Shown: positions 1-9,025 of the stretch, piece after piece
How positions within the stretch are numbered: position 1 is the first letter of the stretch
Layout: every line of letters begins with the position of its first letter
Assembly (NCBI GenBank): GCA_004335835.1
Contig: RWJK01001102.1
Span: forward strand, 1 to 22,327
Reading direction: 5' to 3'
DNA: 22,327 bases
Source of the DNA: Scenedesmus sp. ARA3
Taxonomy: Eukaryota; Chlorophyta; Chlorophyceae; Sphaeropleales; Scenedesmaceae
Made by a program: the position numbers and the translations under genes
Notes under the pieces: model-generated
Told to the model about the DNA's origin: nothing
The model's database searches: none
What the model saw: the letters and a program-made list of their open reading frames with translations, nothing else

Positions 1-1065
1 TCCATTGGGGCGCGGGGCCGATGGCGTTGATGCTATGGCTTGATGAGTAACATGATGATGATGCCAGCAGGGGAGTCGCCAAGCATGTTGCCGAGTTGGA
101 CATGTTGTCGTCTCACAAGGTGCCAGCTGAACTGCATCTGCAGCAGGTTGCTGTGCTGGTGCTTCTTATTGTGCATTATCTGGGCAGGGATGGTTCATTC
201 AACGCTATGCCTGTCGCAGCTCCCCTCACGGGCAGCAGGTGCACCAACACACACCGTGGTAGCAGCAGCAGCTGCTGCTGCTGCAGCATTGGCTGCCAAC
301 AGGCTGGCTGCAGTGATTGTTTGCTGCTGCAATTCACCTACTCAACGGCTGGTGTGCTGCTGTTGATCCAGTGCGCATAGGTAGCATATGTAGCATATCA
401 TTGTGAAGACCGTGATGGGAGCCCGCCCACCCGCCTACAGACAGTAGACAGGCTTCCAGACACAGACACGCCGCTGCCATACAAGCTGTAGTTTCTGCAT
501 GTAGCTGAATGAACTGCTATACAACAATGTAGGAAGGTAGAACCGTTGATGCCGTCACCTGACCTGATGGCGTGTCAGTGCAATGGTGCTCGTGGTGCCT
601 TAAGCAAAGAGCAACAGGCCTACGACATCAAGCAATTAAACCTTTAGCAACCAGTAAACCTTCTTACGAGCAGCGGTGCATAAGCTAAGCACTATTAGCT
701 CCTCCGGCACAGCGTGATAAGTAACACACGTCAGTCCTATTCTTGTTGGCAGTATTCAGTGTTCTCCTCTGCTGTGCATGCGCTAGTTGTCTGCGATTGT
801 TATCTATATGTACACATCAGCCAAGTGAGGACATCAACACGGCGGTTTGGTCCCTTCCTTTTTTGCTTTGTGGCTAAGCGTGGTCATTGCGCACTTGCGC
901 TTTATTTCGATCAACATCAGCGCAGAGGTCGTTGTGAACAAAACCAGAGTTCAGCTACTGCCAAGGGGGTGGAGGAAGCAGCTTTTTTGAGCAAAGGTCC
1001 CGCTGTGTTGGAGGGCTCTCTAGCATTTGTAATAAGCTACGTATAGCCCATTAGACAACACCATC
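1..1065. other. Upstream non-coding region of the PP2A B'' gene
   Basis: I see no supportable gene here. The open frames present are short and dominated by Ala/Cys runs from GCA/TGC triplets, with no family resemblance. The last few hundred bases must hold the 5' untranslated region and promoter of the gene starting at 1066. A TGTAA motif lies at 1028-1032, which in green algae can mark a 3' end, so the left part could be the tail of a neighbouring transcript. That is speculation. Confidence 0.5.
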
Positions 1066-3920
1066 ATGGATGCTGGGCCAGCAGCTCTGGAGCTGAGCCA
1101 GAGCCAGGGGCAGGGTGAGAGGGGCGGTCTTTTAGCTGCAGCAGGGACTGATTTTGTTTGTCGGAACCAGTCAGTTACATCGTATTGCAAAGATCATGCC
1201 TCGAGATGCCTTGCAGCAGTCCCACGGGACGCTGGTGTGCCGCTCCGCACGCAGGGTCCGCTGCCGGCAAGAGTCTGGACAGCCACCCGATGTACCCATG
1301 TGCTAAACTTAAACTGGACCAGCTTTTCCTTCAGTGGCTGTCGCTGCCGGACTCGCAGCAGCTGGTGAGCAATGCATTTTGGCGGCAAGGCGGGCAGCTG
1401 TGCAGTTCAGTCCTGCATGGCAGCAAGCACAGCAGCAGCCATGCAGGCCTCTGTCAGCTCGCAGCTTGAAACGTGTTTATCACGTTGGCAGGCTGCCATG
1501 CTGCTGTCTTGCGCTGCTGAGCATCCTTGCATGGTGCTGGCGGGGTGCTGCTGTCCTACAGGTGTCCAACCTAGTTGAGGATGCTAAGCAGGGCAAGTCT
1601 CTCAAGGGCCCCAGCAGCAGCAGCTTCACAACGCCGCTGTCGCCTACTACAGCGCACGCTATCTTCTCGTCAACGGTAGGTGTTCCCATGCGCGCCTGAT
1701 GCACGCAATGCAAGCTTGAGCAGACCACCCAGTGCAGTCTGTCAGCACAACAATGCATGCATGATGAGAAGCAGGACACACCAGCGATTGTCACAGCGAT
1801 CATCTACAGCTCTTAAATAACGTCCAGGGTGTTTCACATGTTGTTGCAACATGGTGAACCGGAGTAGGCCTTGTACTACAGTCTGGCAATGCAGAAGCAG
1901 CGCACAGCTGTCTGGTAGCATGTGTGCGTTCTGAGTGCCTGCCTCACCTTAAAGCATCATCAACAGCAGCACTACCACCACCACCACCAGCTGGTTTGGC
2001 TCCAGCACTCACGCCATGCATGCTGCCGCTGCAGCCGCCGCTGTCACCGCAGAAGTGCCGCTCGCCCTGCTCGCCCATGTCTCCCACGCGCCGGCAGTCC
2101 ACCAGCAGCGCACTGCGGCGGGTGAGTGTCCTGCAACGAAGCTGCAACAGCAGCAGCAGTGCAAGCACGAGGGCCAGCAGCAGCACAGCAGCTGCAGCAG
2201 GCGCACCAGGCTGTTAGCAGCAAGTTTCCTGCAAGGAGCAGCAGCATTTGACATCAGCTGCTGCAGTTCGAGCAGCATGAGCGCATCTGTTGGGGTATCA
2301 CATGTTGTGCCGAGCCCTGCGGCATGGCAGCAGTAGGTTGGTTCGTGCAGCTAGGAGCTTGTCACACGCAGCCGGTGGCTGGTGGCTGGTGGCTAAGCAA
2401 TTGTTGTTTGTGGATGGTGCATACAGCACTGTCAGCACGGCCCAATGCTGCAGAGCAGGAAGTCAACATGCAACATAACACATTCTGCAGCAGCACAGGT
2501 GGTGACCTGTATCACCTTAAAGTCGCGCACACATGCTTCTATCACCCCCTGCTTTGTAACTCAAATGTGTGTTACTTTACTTGTTACTTGCTGTGCAGCC
2601 GCCGCTGGCGCGCATCCCGCAGTTCTACTTCCCCAGCGGCACTGCGCCAGTCAGCGAGGACGTGCGCGGGCTGTTCCACGCGCGCGTCAACGCGCTGTTC
2701 GACCCGCACCCTGCAGGGCTCAACCTGGAGCAGTTCAGCAGCGTGGTGCAGGAGGTGTGTGGTGCGACCTTGAAGCGTGCGGCGATCTGTGCTTTGGAAA
2801 AATGTGTTGATGTCTCTTTTGGCAGCAGCAGTGTTCAGGTGTCAGTGCTCCTGTTTGCTGCCCTGCTCCTGCAATTGTGCCAGGCACTACGCAACTTGTG
2901 CACCATCATCCTTGGCCAAGCGTGCACCACTAATCTCCAGGGGTGTGATACGATCCGTCAAACATTGCGTCTGGCTGCTGCTGCTGCTGCTGCCGCAGGT
3001 GTGCCAGCTGCCCACCATCCTGGCGCACCCCTGGTTTGAGCGGCTGGTGTCAGGCAGCAGTGAGCGGCTGGTCAGCAAGGCAGCGTTCGTGGAGTGGTGG
3101 AGCAGCAGGCAGCTGGTGGCGGCGCCAGCCACGCGGCGGCTGTGGGAGGTGCTGCGGCCGGATGGAAAGCAGCACCTCACGTATGCAGACTTCAGGCCGC
3201 TGCTGCAGGTGGGTAGGGGTGGTTTGCAGGATTCTGTTGGTGTTGGGGACGATGTGTTGGTGTAGGGGCGGCTGTAGAGGTGCTGCTTTTGGATGGGACA
3301 GCTGCACCTCACGTGTGCAGACTTCAGGCCGCTGCTGCAGGTGGGTGTGAATGGATGGTTCAGGGTGTTCTTGTAGGCACAATGTTGTGGCGTTGGGGAC
3401 GATGTGTTGTTGTAGGGGCGGTTGTGGGAGGTGCTGCGGCGGGATGGAAAGCAGCACCTGACATATGCGGGCTTCAGGCCCCTGCTGCAGGTGGGTAGAG
3501 GTGGTTTTTGCAGGAATAATGTTGTATTGTTGAGAGGACGATGTGCTATTGTAGGGGTGGCTGTGGCAGGTGCTGCGGAGCGACGGCAAGCAGCACCTGA
3601 CATATGCAGACTTCAGGCCCCTGCTGCAGGTGGGTGGGGAGATGGATGGTGGCAGCTGCAGGGTGGCATTATCAGTGATGGTGATCAGTGATGCTGATGA
3701 CGTGCTTGCGCAGGCCATGGCTGGGCTAGCAGCTGCAGGAAGTTGGCAGGGGCAAGGATTTCTGTTACTGAGACTGAGGGAGGGCACCATCTGTTGCTGT
3801 GCTGCAGGCTGTGCTGCAGTACCACCCCGGGCTGGAGTTCCTGGCAGACACGCCCGAGTTCCAGGCGCGCTACGCGGAGACAGTCATCTACCGCATCTTC
3901 TACACCATCAACAGGTGGGT

Positions 3921-3953
<33 letters not shown>

Positions 3954-4015
3954 GCAGGAGCAGGTAAAGCACAATGGTCATCTACCGCGTCTTCTACACC
4001 ATCAACAGGTGCGTG

Positions 4016-4047
<32 letters not shown>

Positions 4048-4358
4048 ACAGCAGCGGCAGGCAAAGCACGACGGTCATCTACCGCATCTTCTACACCATC
4101 AACAGGTGCACCGGGAGCGGCCTTTCAAGCTCCTCATCTGATGAAGGAATCAGCAGCTTATCAACACAGCAGCAGGGGGATCAGGGGCGCAAGGGCAGCA
4201 GCTGGCCAGTGCAAGGCAGGCGGGCCGCAAGAGCGCGGGCAGCCTGTTGCAAACGCAGCGGCAGAGGGCGCAGCGGTGCACTCCATTTCATTGGGCGGCT
4301 GTCAGCAGCTGTGAGACTACCTCAGCATACGCAACGCTGCGGTTGCTGACGAATGGCA

Positions 4359-4389
<31 letters not shown>

Positions 4390-5593
4390 GCTGCTGCCTG
4401 CAGGTCTGGCAGCGGGCGCATGAGCTACCGTGAGCTGCGGCGCAGCGACCTGCTGGACGCACTGTTTGCGCTAGAGCGAGAGGAGGACATCAACAGGTGT
4501 GTGCAGCGATGATGTTCTCAAACATGCCTGTGATGGTGGTTGTTTGTAGCCTGTTTTGACAGTGTGATGCAGAGCAGCTGGGATGCGATGGGCGGTTAAT
4601 GGCATGCCAGCAGTTGCGGCGGCTGTGGTGTGTAACGCCGCATCATCAGCCTCTGCAGCATGCTGGCAGTATGCCTTCAGTGCTGCCTGCTTGCCTGACT
4701 TTCTCCTCTACCCTTGCTTGCAGGGTGCCGCGCTACTTCAGCTGCCAGTACTTCTGTGTGGTGTACTGCAAGTTCTGGGAGCTCACCTGCCTGCTTATCT
4801 GCCTGCTTGCCTCACTGTCTCGCCTTTGCTTGTGCAGGGTGCCGTGCTACTTCAGCTATGAGCACTTCTACGTGGTGTATCGCCTGCTTGCCTGCCTGCT
4901 TGATTGCCTGCTTGCCTCATGTGTTGCAGGGTCCCCCGCTACTTCAGCTACGAGCACTTTTACGTGGTGTACTGCAAGTTTTGGGAGCTCACCTGCCTGC
5001 TTATCTGCCTGCTTGCCTCACTGTCTCGCCTTTGCTTGTGCAGGGTCCCCCGCTACTTCAGCTATGAGCACTTTTACGTGGTGTACTGCAAGTTCTGGGA
5101 GCTCACCTGCCTGCTTATTTGCCTGCTTGCCTCACTGTCTCGCCTTTGCTTGTGCAGGGTCCCCCGCTACTTCAGCTATGAGCACTTCTACGTGGTGTAC
5201 TGCAAGTTCTGGGAGCTTGATGGCGACCACGACTTCAGCCTGGAGCGCGCTGACCTGGCGCGCTACGCCAACTGCGCGCTGACCTACCAGATTGTTGAGC
5301 GCATCTTCGAGGAGGTGGGTTTTATTGATATCAACTTTTTTGCGTATGTTCATGATATGTAGTTTGATGTCTTCACACTTTAGTTGTGTGGTGTCTTCTG
5401 ATTCAACCTCAGCAGCGGCGTGCCAGGCATGATGGGCTCCGAGGACCTGGCTTTGGACTGATTTGTGTGAGCGCTGTTGCTTGCCCTGCTGCCGCTGCTG
5501 GCGCCGCGCAAGTTCAGCAGCAGCCTGCCGGGGTGCATGGGCTGCGAGGATAGTAAAATTCAGACTGACTAATATTGTTTGCGACGGTGCTTG

Positions 5594-5626
<33 letters not shown>

Positions 5627-8600
5627 AGGCGCCGCGCAAGTTCAGCAGCGGCGTGCCGGGGCGCATGGGCTACGAGGACTTTGTGTGGTTCATCCTCAGC
5701 GAGGAGGACAAGACCACTGAGACCGCCATGGAGTACTGGTTCAGGTGCGGCGGCTGACCATCGTGGTCGTGGTTGTGGTTGTGGAGAGATAATTGATAGT
5801 GTCGTTGGGGATTGAGTGTTGTAGATTTGGATGCGGGGCGGTGGGGTGGTGTGTGCGCCGGCAGCTGTGTGTCCAGCAATGCAGTTTAGGCTGTGCCATT
5901 TTGTGTGGAATGAAAAGCGACCCGGGAGAGCTTCGGAGCGACATTTGTGGCGCGCTGCGGTCACTGCAATTTTGTGGTGTGTGGATGAAGCGTGGGCAAA
6001 TGACGTATTGGGCATGCGGGCATGCGAATGGGGATTTGGGCTCAGCACCGACTTCAGAGGGCAAGAAAGTTACGAGAGCCCCATGCGGCCGATACTGGCT
6101 GCATGGCAGTGTGTGGTGCTTGGTTGGATCTATTGCTTGTGCACAGGCTCTGCCGCTGCTGCTGCAGCTGGAGAGCCTGCAACAGCACAGCAGATGTCAA
6201 GAATGCACAATCACGAGTTGCGGCTGCACTGCATGTCCTTGCCCCCCCTTGGCACCTCATGCGCAGTGTTGAGCTGGCATGAGTCCGTCCAAGCTGCACC
6301 TGCGCACAAGCCTCAGGCAGATGGCGGTTTAACACCACATCCACCGTGCAGGGGTGGACGTGGTATTGAAGCGCAATCTGCCTGAGGCTTGTGTGCAGGT
6401 GCAGCTTGAATGGACTGATGCCAGCAGGCAGCAGATGCTGTACTGGTAGCCGATCGGTTGCATCTCAGCCTTTAGTGGTTTGCAATCTGGTGTTGCAGCT
6501 CTCAGTGAGTGCCGCCCAGCCTGCCACAAACACCTGCCCAGGGGCAGCACTTGCTCATAGCCGGAGTGTCCATGATGCCCCACGCCTGTGCGGGCGTGGT
6601 GGTTAGGGATGCGCGGGGTATCAGCAATCGCTGCTTCCTTGGCAGGTGTCTGTGATGTGTGCTGCTTGCGGTAATGCTCCAGTGCTAGTGCAGCACATGC
6701 AATGAAAGGAGGGTTGGCATGACATGCGTACATACTCCTCGAAGCACGTGTTACTGGGGCGGAAGGTTTTGCACGTGCTGAGTATGCATGTTGTCGCCTG
6801 CTTGCTTCATTCTGGCTGGTCTTCTTTTCTCCATCGCCCCGCAGGTGTGCTGACCTGGACTGTGACGGCGTGATGACGCTCGAGTGTGGCTGTGTTATTT
6901 TCATAACGCGGATGCTGACTGCGTATCTGCTGCTTGCTATTCTGTGCATTGCTGCAGGTGCGCCGACCTGGACTGTGACGGCGTGATCACACCCAGTTTC
7001 AGCCGTATCATGTAAGGTAAAGTCAACCAAAGCTGTCTATTTTGCTGCTTTCTCTTGTCGTGTGCCTCACTGCAGGTGTGCCGACCTGGACTGTGACGGC
7101 GTGATCACGCCCAGCGAGATGTGGCACTTTTATGAGGAGCAGATGAAGCGCCTGGAGGGGCTCAGTCAGGTGAGGGCTGCTGCTGCTGCTGCTGATTGCA
7201 ACTGGTTTTGTTTGTGCATCTGAGACCCGTTGTTGCAGCACCATGATGCTTGCCCGGTCTGTTGCCATCTTTTGTCAGGCCAGAACCCTGTCAGGAGCAC
7301 GTGCAATTGTGCTTTCTGGTGTCATTCCATTCTTTCTTGCCCCAGCAGGAGCCGGTGTTGCTTGAGGACGTGCTGTGCCAGCTGCACGACATACACAAAG
7401 CTCAGCTGACCGCTGTGATGTCATCGATGTAACACATTATTTCTTGCCGCTGCAGGAGCCGGTGCTGTTTGAGGACGTGCTGTGCCAGCTGCACGACATG
7501 CTGCAGCCAGCCCGCGAGGGCTGCTACACGCTGGCTGACGTGCGCCGCACGCGCCCACAGAGCAGCCTGCTCTTCAACACGCTCTTCAACCTGCACAAGT
7601 TCATGGCCTACGAGAACAGGTGCGGGCACTAGGCCATGTGTTTGTGTTCAGCTGTGTTCAGCTGGGAGCGTGCGTGCGTGGGCCTGCATATAGCATGACG
7701 TGTAGGTGGCATGCTGGTGAATATGCACAAGTTCATGGCCTACGAGAACAGGTGCGCGGACTAGGCCATGTGTTTGTGTTCAGCTGGGAGCGTGCGTGTG
7801 TGGGCCTGCATGATATGACGTGTACGTGGCATGCCGGTGGACACGCGCAAGTTCATGGCCTACGAGTGCTTGGATGGAGGCCTGTATGTCACAGCGCTGG
7901 TTGACATGGTGTTTGTGCTGCATATGCAGCGATGATTGCTGTCAACGCGCGCGATCAGTGTGCTACCCGACTCAGGCATCCGTATACTTGGTTGGTGTTA
8001 GAACTGACTGTATGCTGTGTGTCATGTGTTTGCTGTGCTGCAGGGACCCCTTTGCGCTGCGCGCTGAGCAGCTGGGCGAGGACCATTATGCACCCGCATG
8101 CATGCACCTCTCTACATCATCTCATGTATTCCTGTTTGATGCCTCTCTTCAAATGTAGGGACCCCTTTGCGCTGCGTGCTGAGCAGCTGGGTGAGGAGGG
8201 GCAGGTGCTGAGCGACTGGGACAGGTTTGCGCGCAGCGAGTACCTGCGCCTGGCGGTGGAGGAGGAGCCCGAGGACATGCAGGTGGGACGTTATGACATT
8301 GTTACCTTGCTGTTACTTTTGTCGCAGCTGTTAATTCACATTGTGGTGATGGTTGTCAAAGAGGTTTTGCGAAATGTCAGTGCAGCGAGTACCCGTGCCT
8401 GGCGGTGGAGGAGGAGCGCGAGGACATGCAGGTGGGCGGCGACATGTTGTTATTGTGTTATGTTATTTTGTGTTATTTATTTTATCTGTTGAGTGCTCAG
8501 CCACTGAAGTGTGTTGGAGGACAGCGCTCGCAATCAATGACGGCTTTTGCGAATGTGGCTTGAAGGGGGTGATTGCAAGCGTCAGCAGCTGGGCGAGCCG

Positions 8601-9025
8601 GTGCGCCGCTGCACGTCGATGTCTTGTCACATGCTTCCTTACTGTTGTTTGCACCCCTTCTCCTCAAACCGCAGGTGGATGCAGCGGACGACATGTGGGG
8701 CGCTGCCGGCAGCAGAGGCGCAGCAGAGGCGCAGCAGGTGGCAGCAAGATGCTGCTGTGCCACACCATATGCTGAAATGCTGACACGAATGTTTGCACGT
8801 GCTGTGCCTTCACCCTGCCTGCAGGTGGATGCAGCAGACGACATGTGGGGCGCTGCGGGCAGCAGAGGGGCAGCAGGCGGCAGCAAGATGCTGCTGGAGG
8901 AGGGCGAGCCTGATGAGGATGACGTGGTGGCTGGGCTGGGGTCAGCAGCAGGCGCGGCAGCAGACTTCATGGCAGCAGGCAGCGACACAAACAGCGGCGC
9001 TACTGCCATGGATGCGGCCAGCTGA
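1066..9025 (+). CDS. PP2A B''-type regulatory subunit (EF-hand), 14 exons
   Basis: Regulatory B'' subunit of Ser/Thr protein phosphatase 2A. The family binds the A/C core enzyme, directs it to substrates and senses Ca2+ through EF-hands. Exons derived by hand: 1066-1114, 1255-1364, 1562-1675, 1882-2121, 2599-2754, 2999-3208, 3808-3914, 4404-4496, 5158-5314, 5629-5744, 7076-7169, 7456-7619, 8159-8282, 8825-9025. Introns are GT-AG and every join keeps frame, giving about 644 aa. Plant B'' proteins are about 540 aa, as I recall; the excess is a Pro/Ser-rich exon 4 and an Ala-rich tail. Family blocks: [11 protein letters not shown] (res. ~43-53), IPQFYFPSG (~177), [13 protein letters not shown] (~316), [17 protein letters not shown] (365-381), [14 protein letters not shown] (~429), [11 protein letters not shown] (483), [16 protein letters not shown] (~525). 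EF-hand 2 is canonical, [12 protein letters not shown] (454-465). EF-hand 1 is degenerate, [12 protein letters not shown], with Phe at loop position 6 and Asp at 12. The start follows CACCATC. The acceptor at 1882 and exons 1-2 are the least certain parts. It is not FASS/TON2-like in its motifs. Confidence 0.9.
3131..3640 (+). repeat. Donor echo array of PP2A exon 6 (four copies of the exon 3' end)
   Basis: The last 60-75 nt of exon 6 plus the donor GTGGGT recur three times inside intron 6. The shared TTCAGG motif sits at 3191 (real exon), 3323, 3473 and 3612, with spacings of 132, 150 and 139 bp. Copies 3 and 4 (3416-3490 and 3555-3629) are exactly 75 nt, each preceded by TTGTAG and followed by GTGGGT. 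They read as open phase 0/0 mini-exons containing DGKQHLTYA and FRPLLQ. Copy 2 (3266-3340) is also 75 nt but has an in-frame TAG. Confidence 0.85.
3880..4105 (+). repeat. Donor echo array of PP2A exon 7 with CAG-rich spacers
   Basis: The final ~32 nt of exon 7, encoding [10 protein letters not shown] plus the split Arg codon, recurs twice downstream. The exon ends are at 3914 (real), 4008 and 4105, each followed by GTG. Spacings are 94 and 97 bp. The spacers are CAG/CAA triplet runs of differing length, so slippage has probably changed the spacing. If copy 2 were entered right after the AG at 3963 in the required phase, the first codon would be TAA, so inclusion of this copy looks unproductive. 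Confidence 0.8.
4725..5215 (+). repeat. Acceptor echo array of PP2A exon 9 (five copies, 114-bp unit)
   Basis: Five tandem copies of intron end plus the first ~55 nt of exon 9 ([20 protein letters not shown]) begin at 4725, 4839, 4931, 5045 and 5159. Spacings are 114, 92, 114 and 114 bp. Each unit has a pyrimidine-rich stretch (CTGCCTGCTT and CTCACTGTCTCGCC type) ending in TTGCAG or TGCAG, that is, a complete acceptor. Only the last copy continues into [12 protein letters not shown] and the rest of the exon. Copies 3, 4 and 5 are in one uninterrupted frame, since 114 is 38 codons. Confidence 0.92.
5411..5670 (+). repeat. Acceptor echo array of PP2A exon 10
   Basis: Two degenerate upstream copies of the exon 10 start ([17 protein letters not shown]). 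Copy 2 starts at 5501 after CCGCTGCTG and reads through APRKFSSS and MGCED; copy 1 retains only the part from the SSGVPG codons (5411-5458). The shared TGCC lies at 5421, 5526 and 5654 (spacings 105 and 128 bp). Neither older copy has a clean AG directly at its exon edge, so these look decayed. Confidence 0.75.
6273..6425. repeat. Long near-perfect inverted repeat in PP2A intron 10 (hairpin, microRNA-precursor-like)
   Basis: Arms 6273-6345 and 6353-6425 are reverse complements without any indel: paired positions sum to 12698 throughout. The loop is 7 nt (6346-6352). By hand count, of 73 positions 64 are Watson-Crick pairs, 3 are G-U wobbles in the + strand RNA and 6 are mismatches. The core around CTGCCTGAGG and GGTGCAGCTT pairs for about 30 bp with one wobble. 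Weaker complementarity seems to extend outward on both sides, so the whole may be an older foldback element about 400 bp long. It lies inside the 1331-nt intron 10, so it is co-transcribed with the gene. It could be a miRNA or siRNA precursor, or a MITE-like foldback. Confidence 0.85.
6845..7115 (+). repeat. Acceptor echo array of PP2A exon 11 (EF-hand exon)
   Basis: The start of exon 11, encoding [12 protein letters not shown], appears at 6845, 6958 and 7076 (spacings 113 and 118 bp), each directly after a GCAG acceptor. Only the third copy continues into [10 protein letters not shown]. The two upstream copies end at the Pro codon region and diverge, so they truncate the calcium loop before the position-12 Glu. 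Neither spacing is a multiple of three. Confidence 0.88.
7349..7490 (+). repeat. Acceptor echo of PP2A exon 12
   Basis: The first ~42 nt of exon 12 ([14 protein letters not shown]) are present at 7349 after CCCAGCAG and again at the real start 7456 after CTGCAG, a spacing of 107 bp. The upstream copy has Leu for Phe (VLLEDVL) and diverges after the His-Asp codons. Confidence 0.88.
7590..7870 (+). repeat. Donor echo array of PP2A exon 12
   Basis: The exon 12 end (HKFMAYENR with its donor) recurs twice in intron 12. The shared TACGAG sits at 7609 (real), 7741 and 7861, spacings 132 and 120 bp. The repeated unit also includes the intron start: the CTAGGCCATGTGTTTGTG stretch follows both the first and second copies. 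The third copy has lost the donor. Confidence 0.87.
8044..8200 (+). repeat. Acceptor echo of PP2A exon 13
   Basis: The start of exon 13 ([12 protein letters not shown]) occurs at 8044 after GTGCTGCAG and at 8159 after AAATGTAG, a spacing of 115 bp. Only the second copy continues to [11 protein letters not shown], so it is taken as the real exon. Its acceptor context is weaker than the one in front of the echo. Confidence 0.88.
8236..8431 (+). repeat. Donor echo of PP2A exon 13
   Basis: The exon 13 end ([10 protein letters not shown] followed by GTGGG) is repeated in intron 13. The copies end at 8282 (real) and 8431, a spacing of 149 bp. The echo has small substitutions ([10 protein letters not shown]), and its donor GTGGGC is preserved. 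Confidence 0.87.
8675..8870 (+). repeat. Acceptor echo of PP2A exon 14
   Basis: The start of the last exon ([17 protein letters not shown]) is present at 8675 after AACCGCAG and at 8825 after CCTGCAG. The spacing is 150 bp (50 codons), and the frame stays open from the first copy into the second, so use of the upstream acceptor would add 50 residues without a frameshift. Confidence 0.87.

Noticed and set aside
2887..3790. Two long minus-strand frames (238 and 246 codons) containing internal repeats
   Set aside because: The repeats in these frames are simply the antisense of the exon 6 donor echo array. The + strand carries the conserved PP2A B'' protein.
3930..4060. CAG/CAA-rich array as a CRISPR or satellite element
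   Set aside because: It is simple triplet slippage sequence between exon 7 donor echoes. There are no conserved repeats with unique spacers.
4599..5282. Interpretation of the exon 9 array as a multi-pass membrane repeat protein (hydrophobic [10 protein letters not shown] repeats)
   Set aside because: The hydrophobic stretches are translated polypyrimidine tracts ending in CAG. The conserved blocks between them are truncated copies of a cytosolic PP2A B'' exon.
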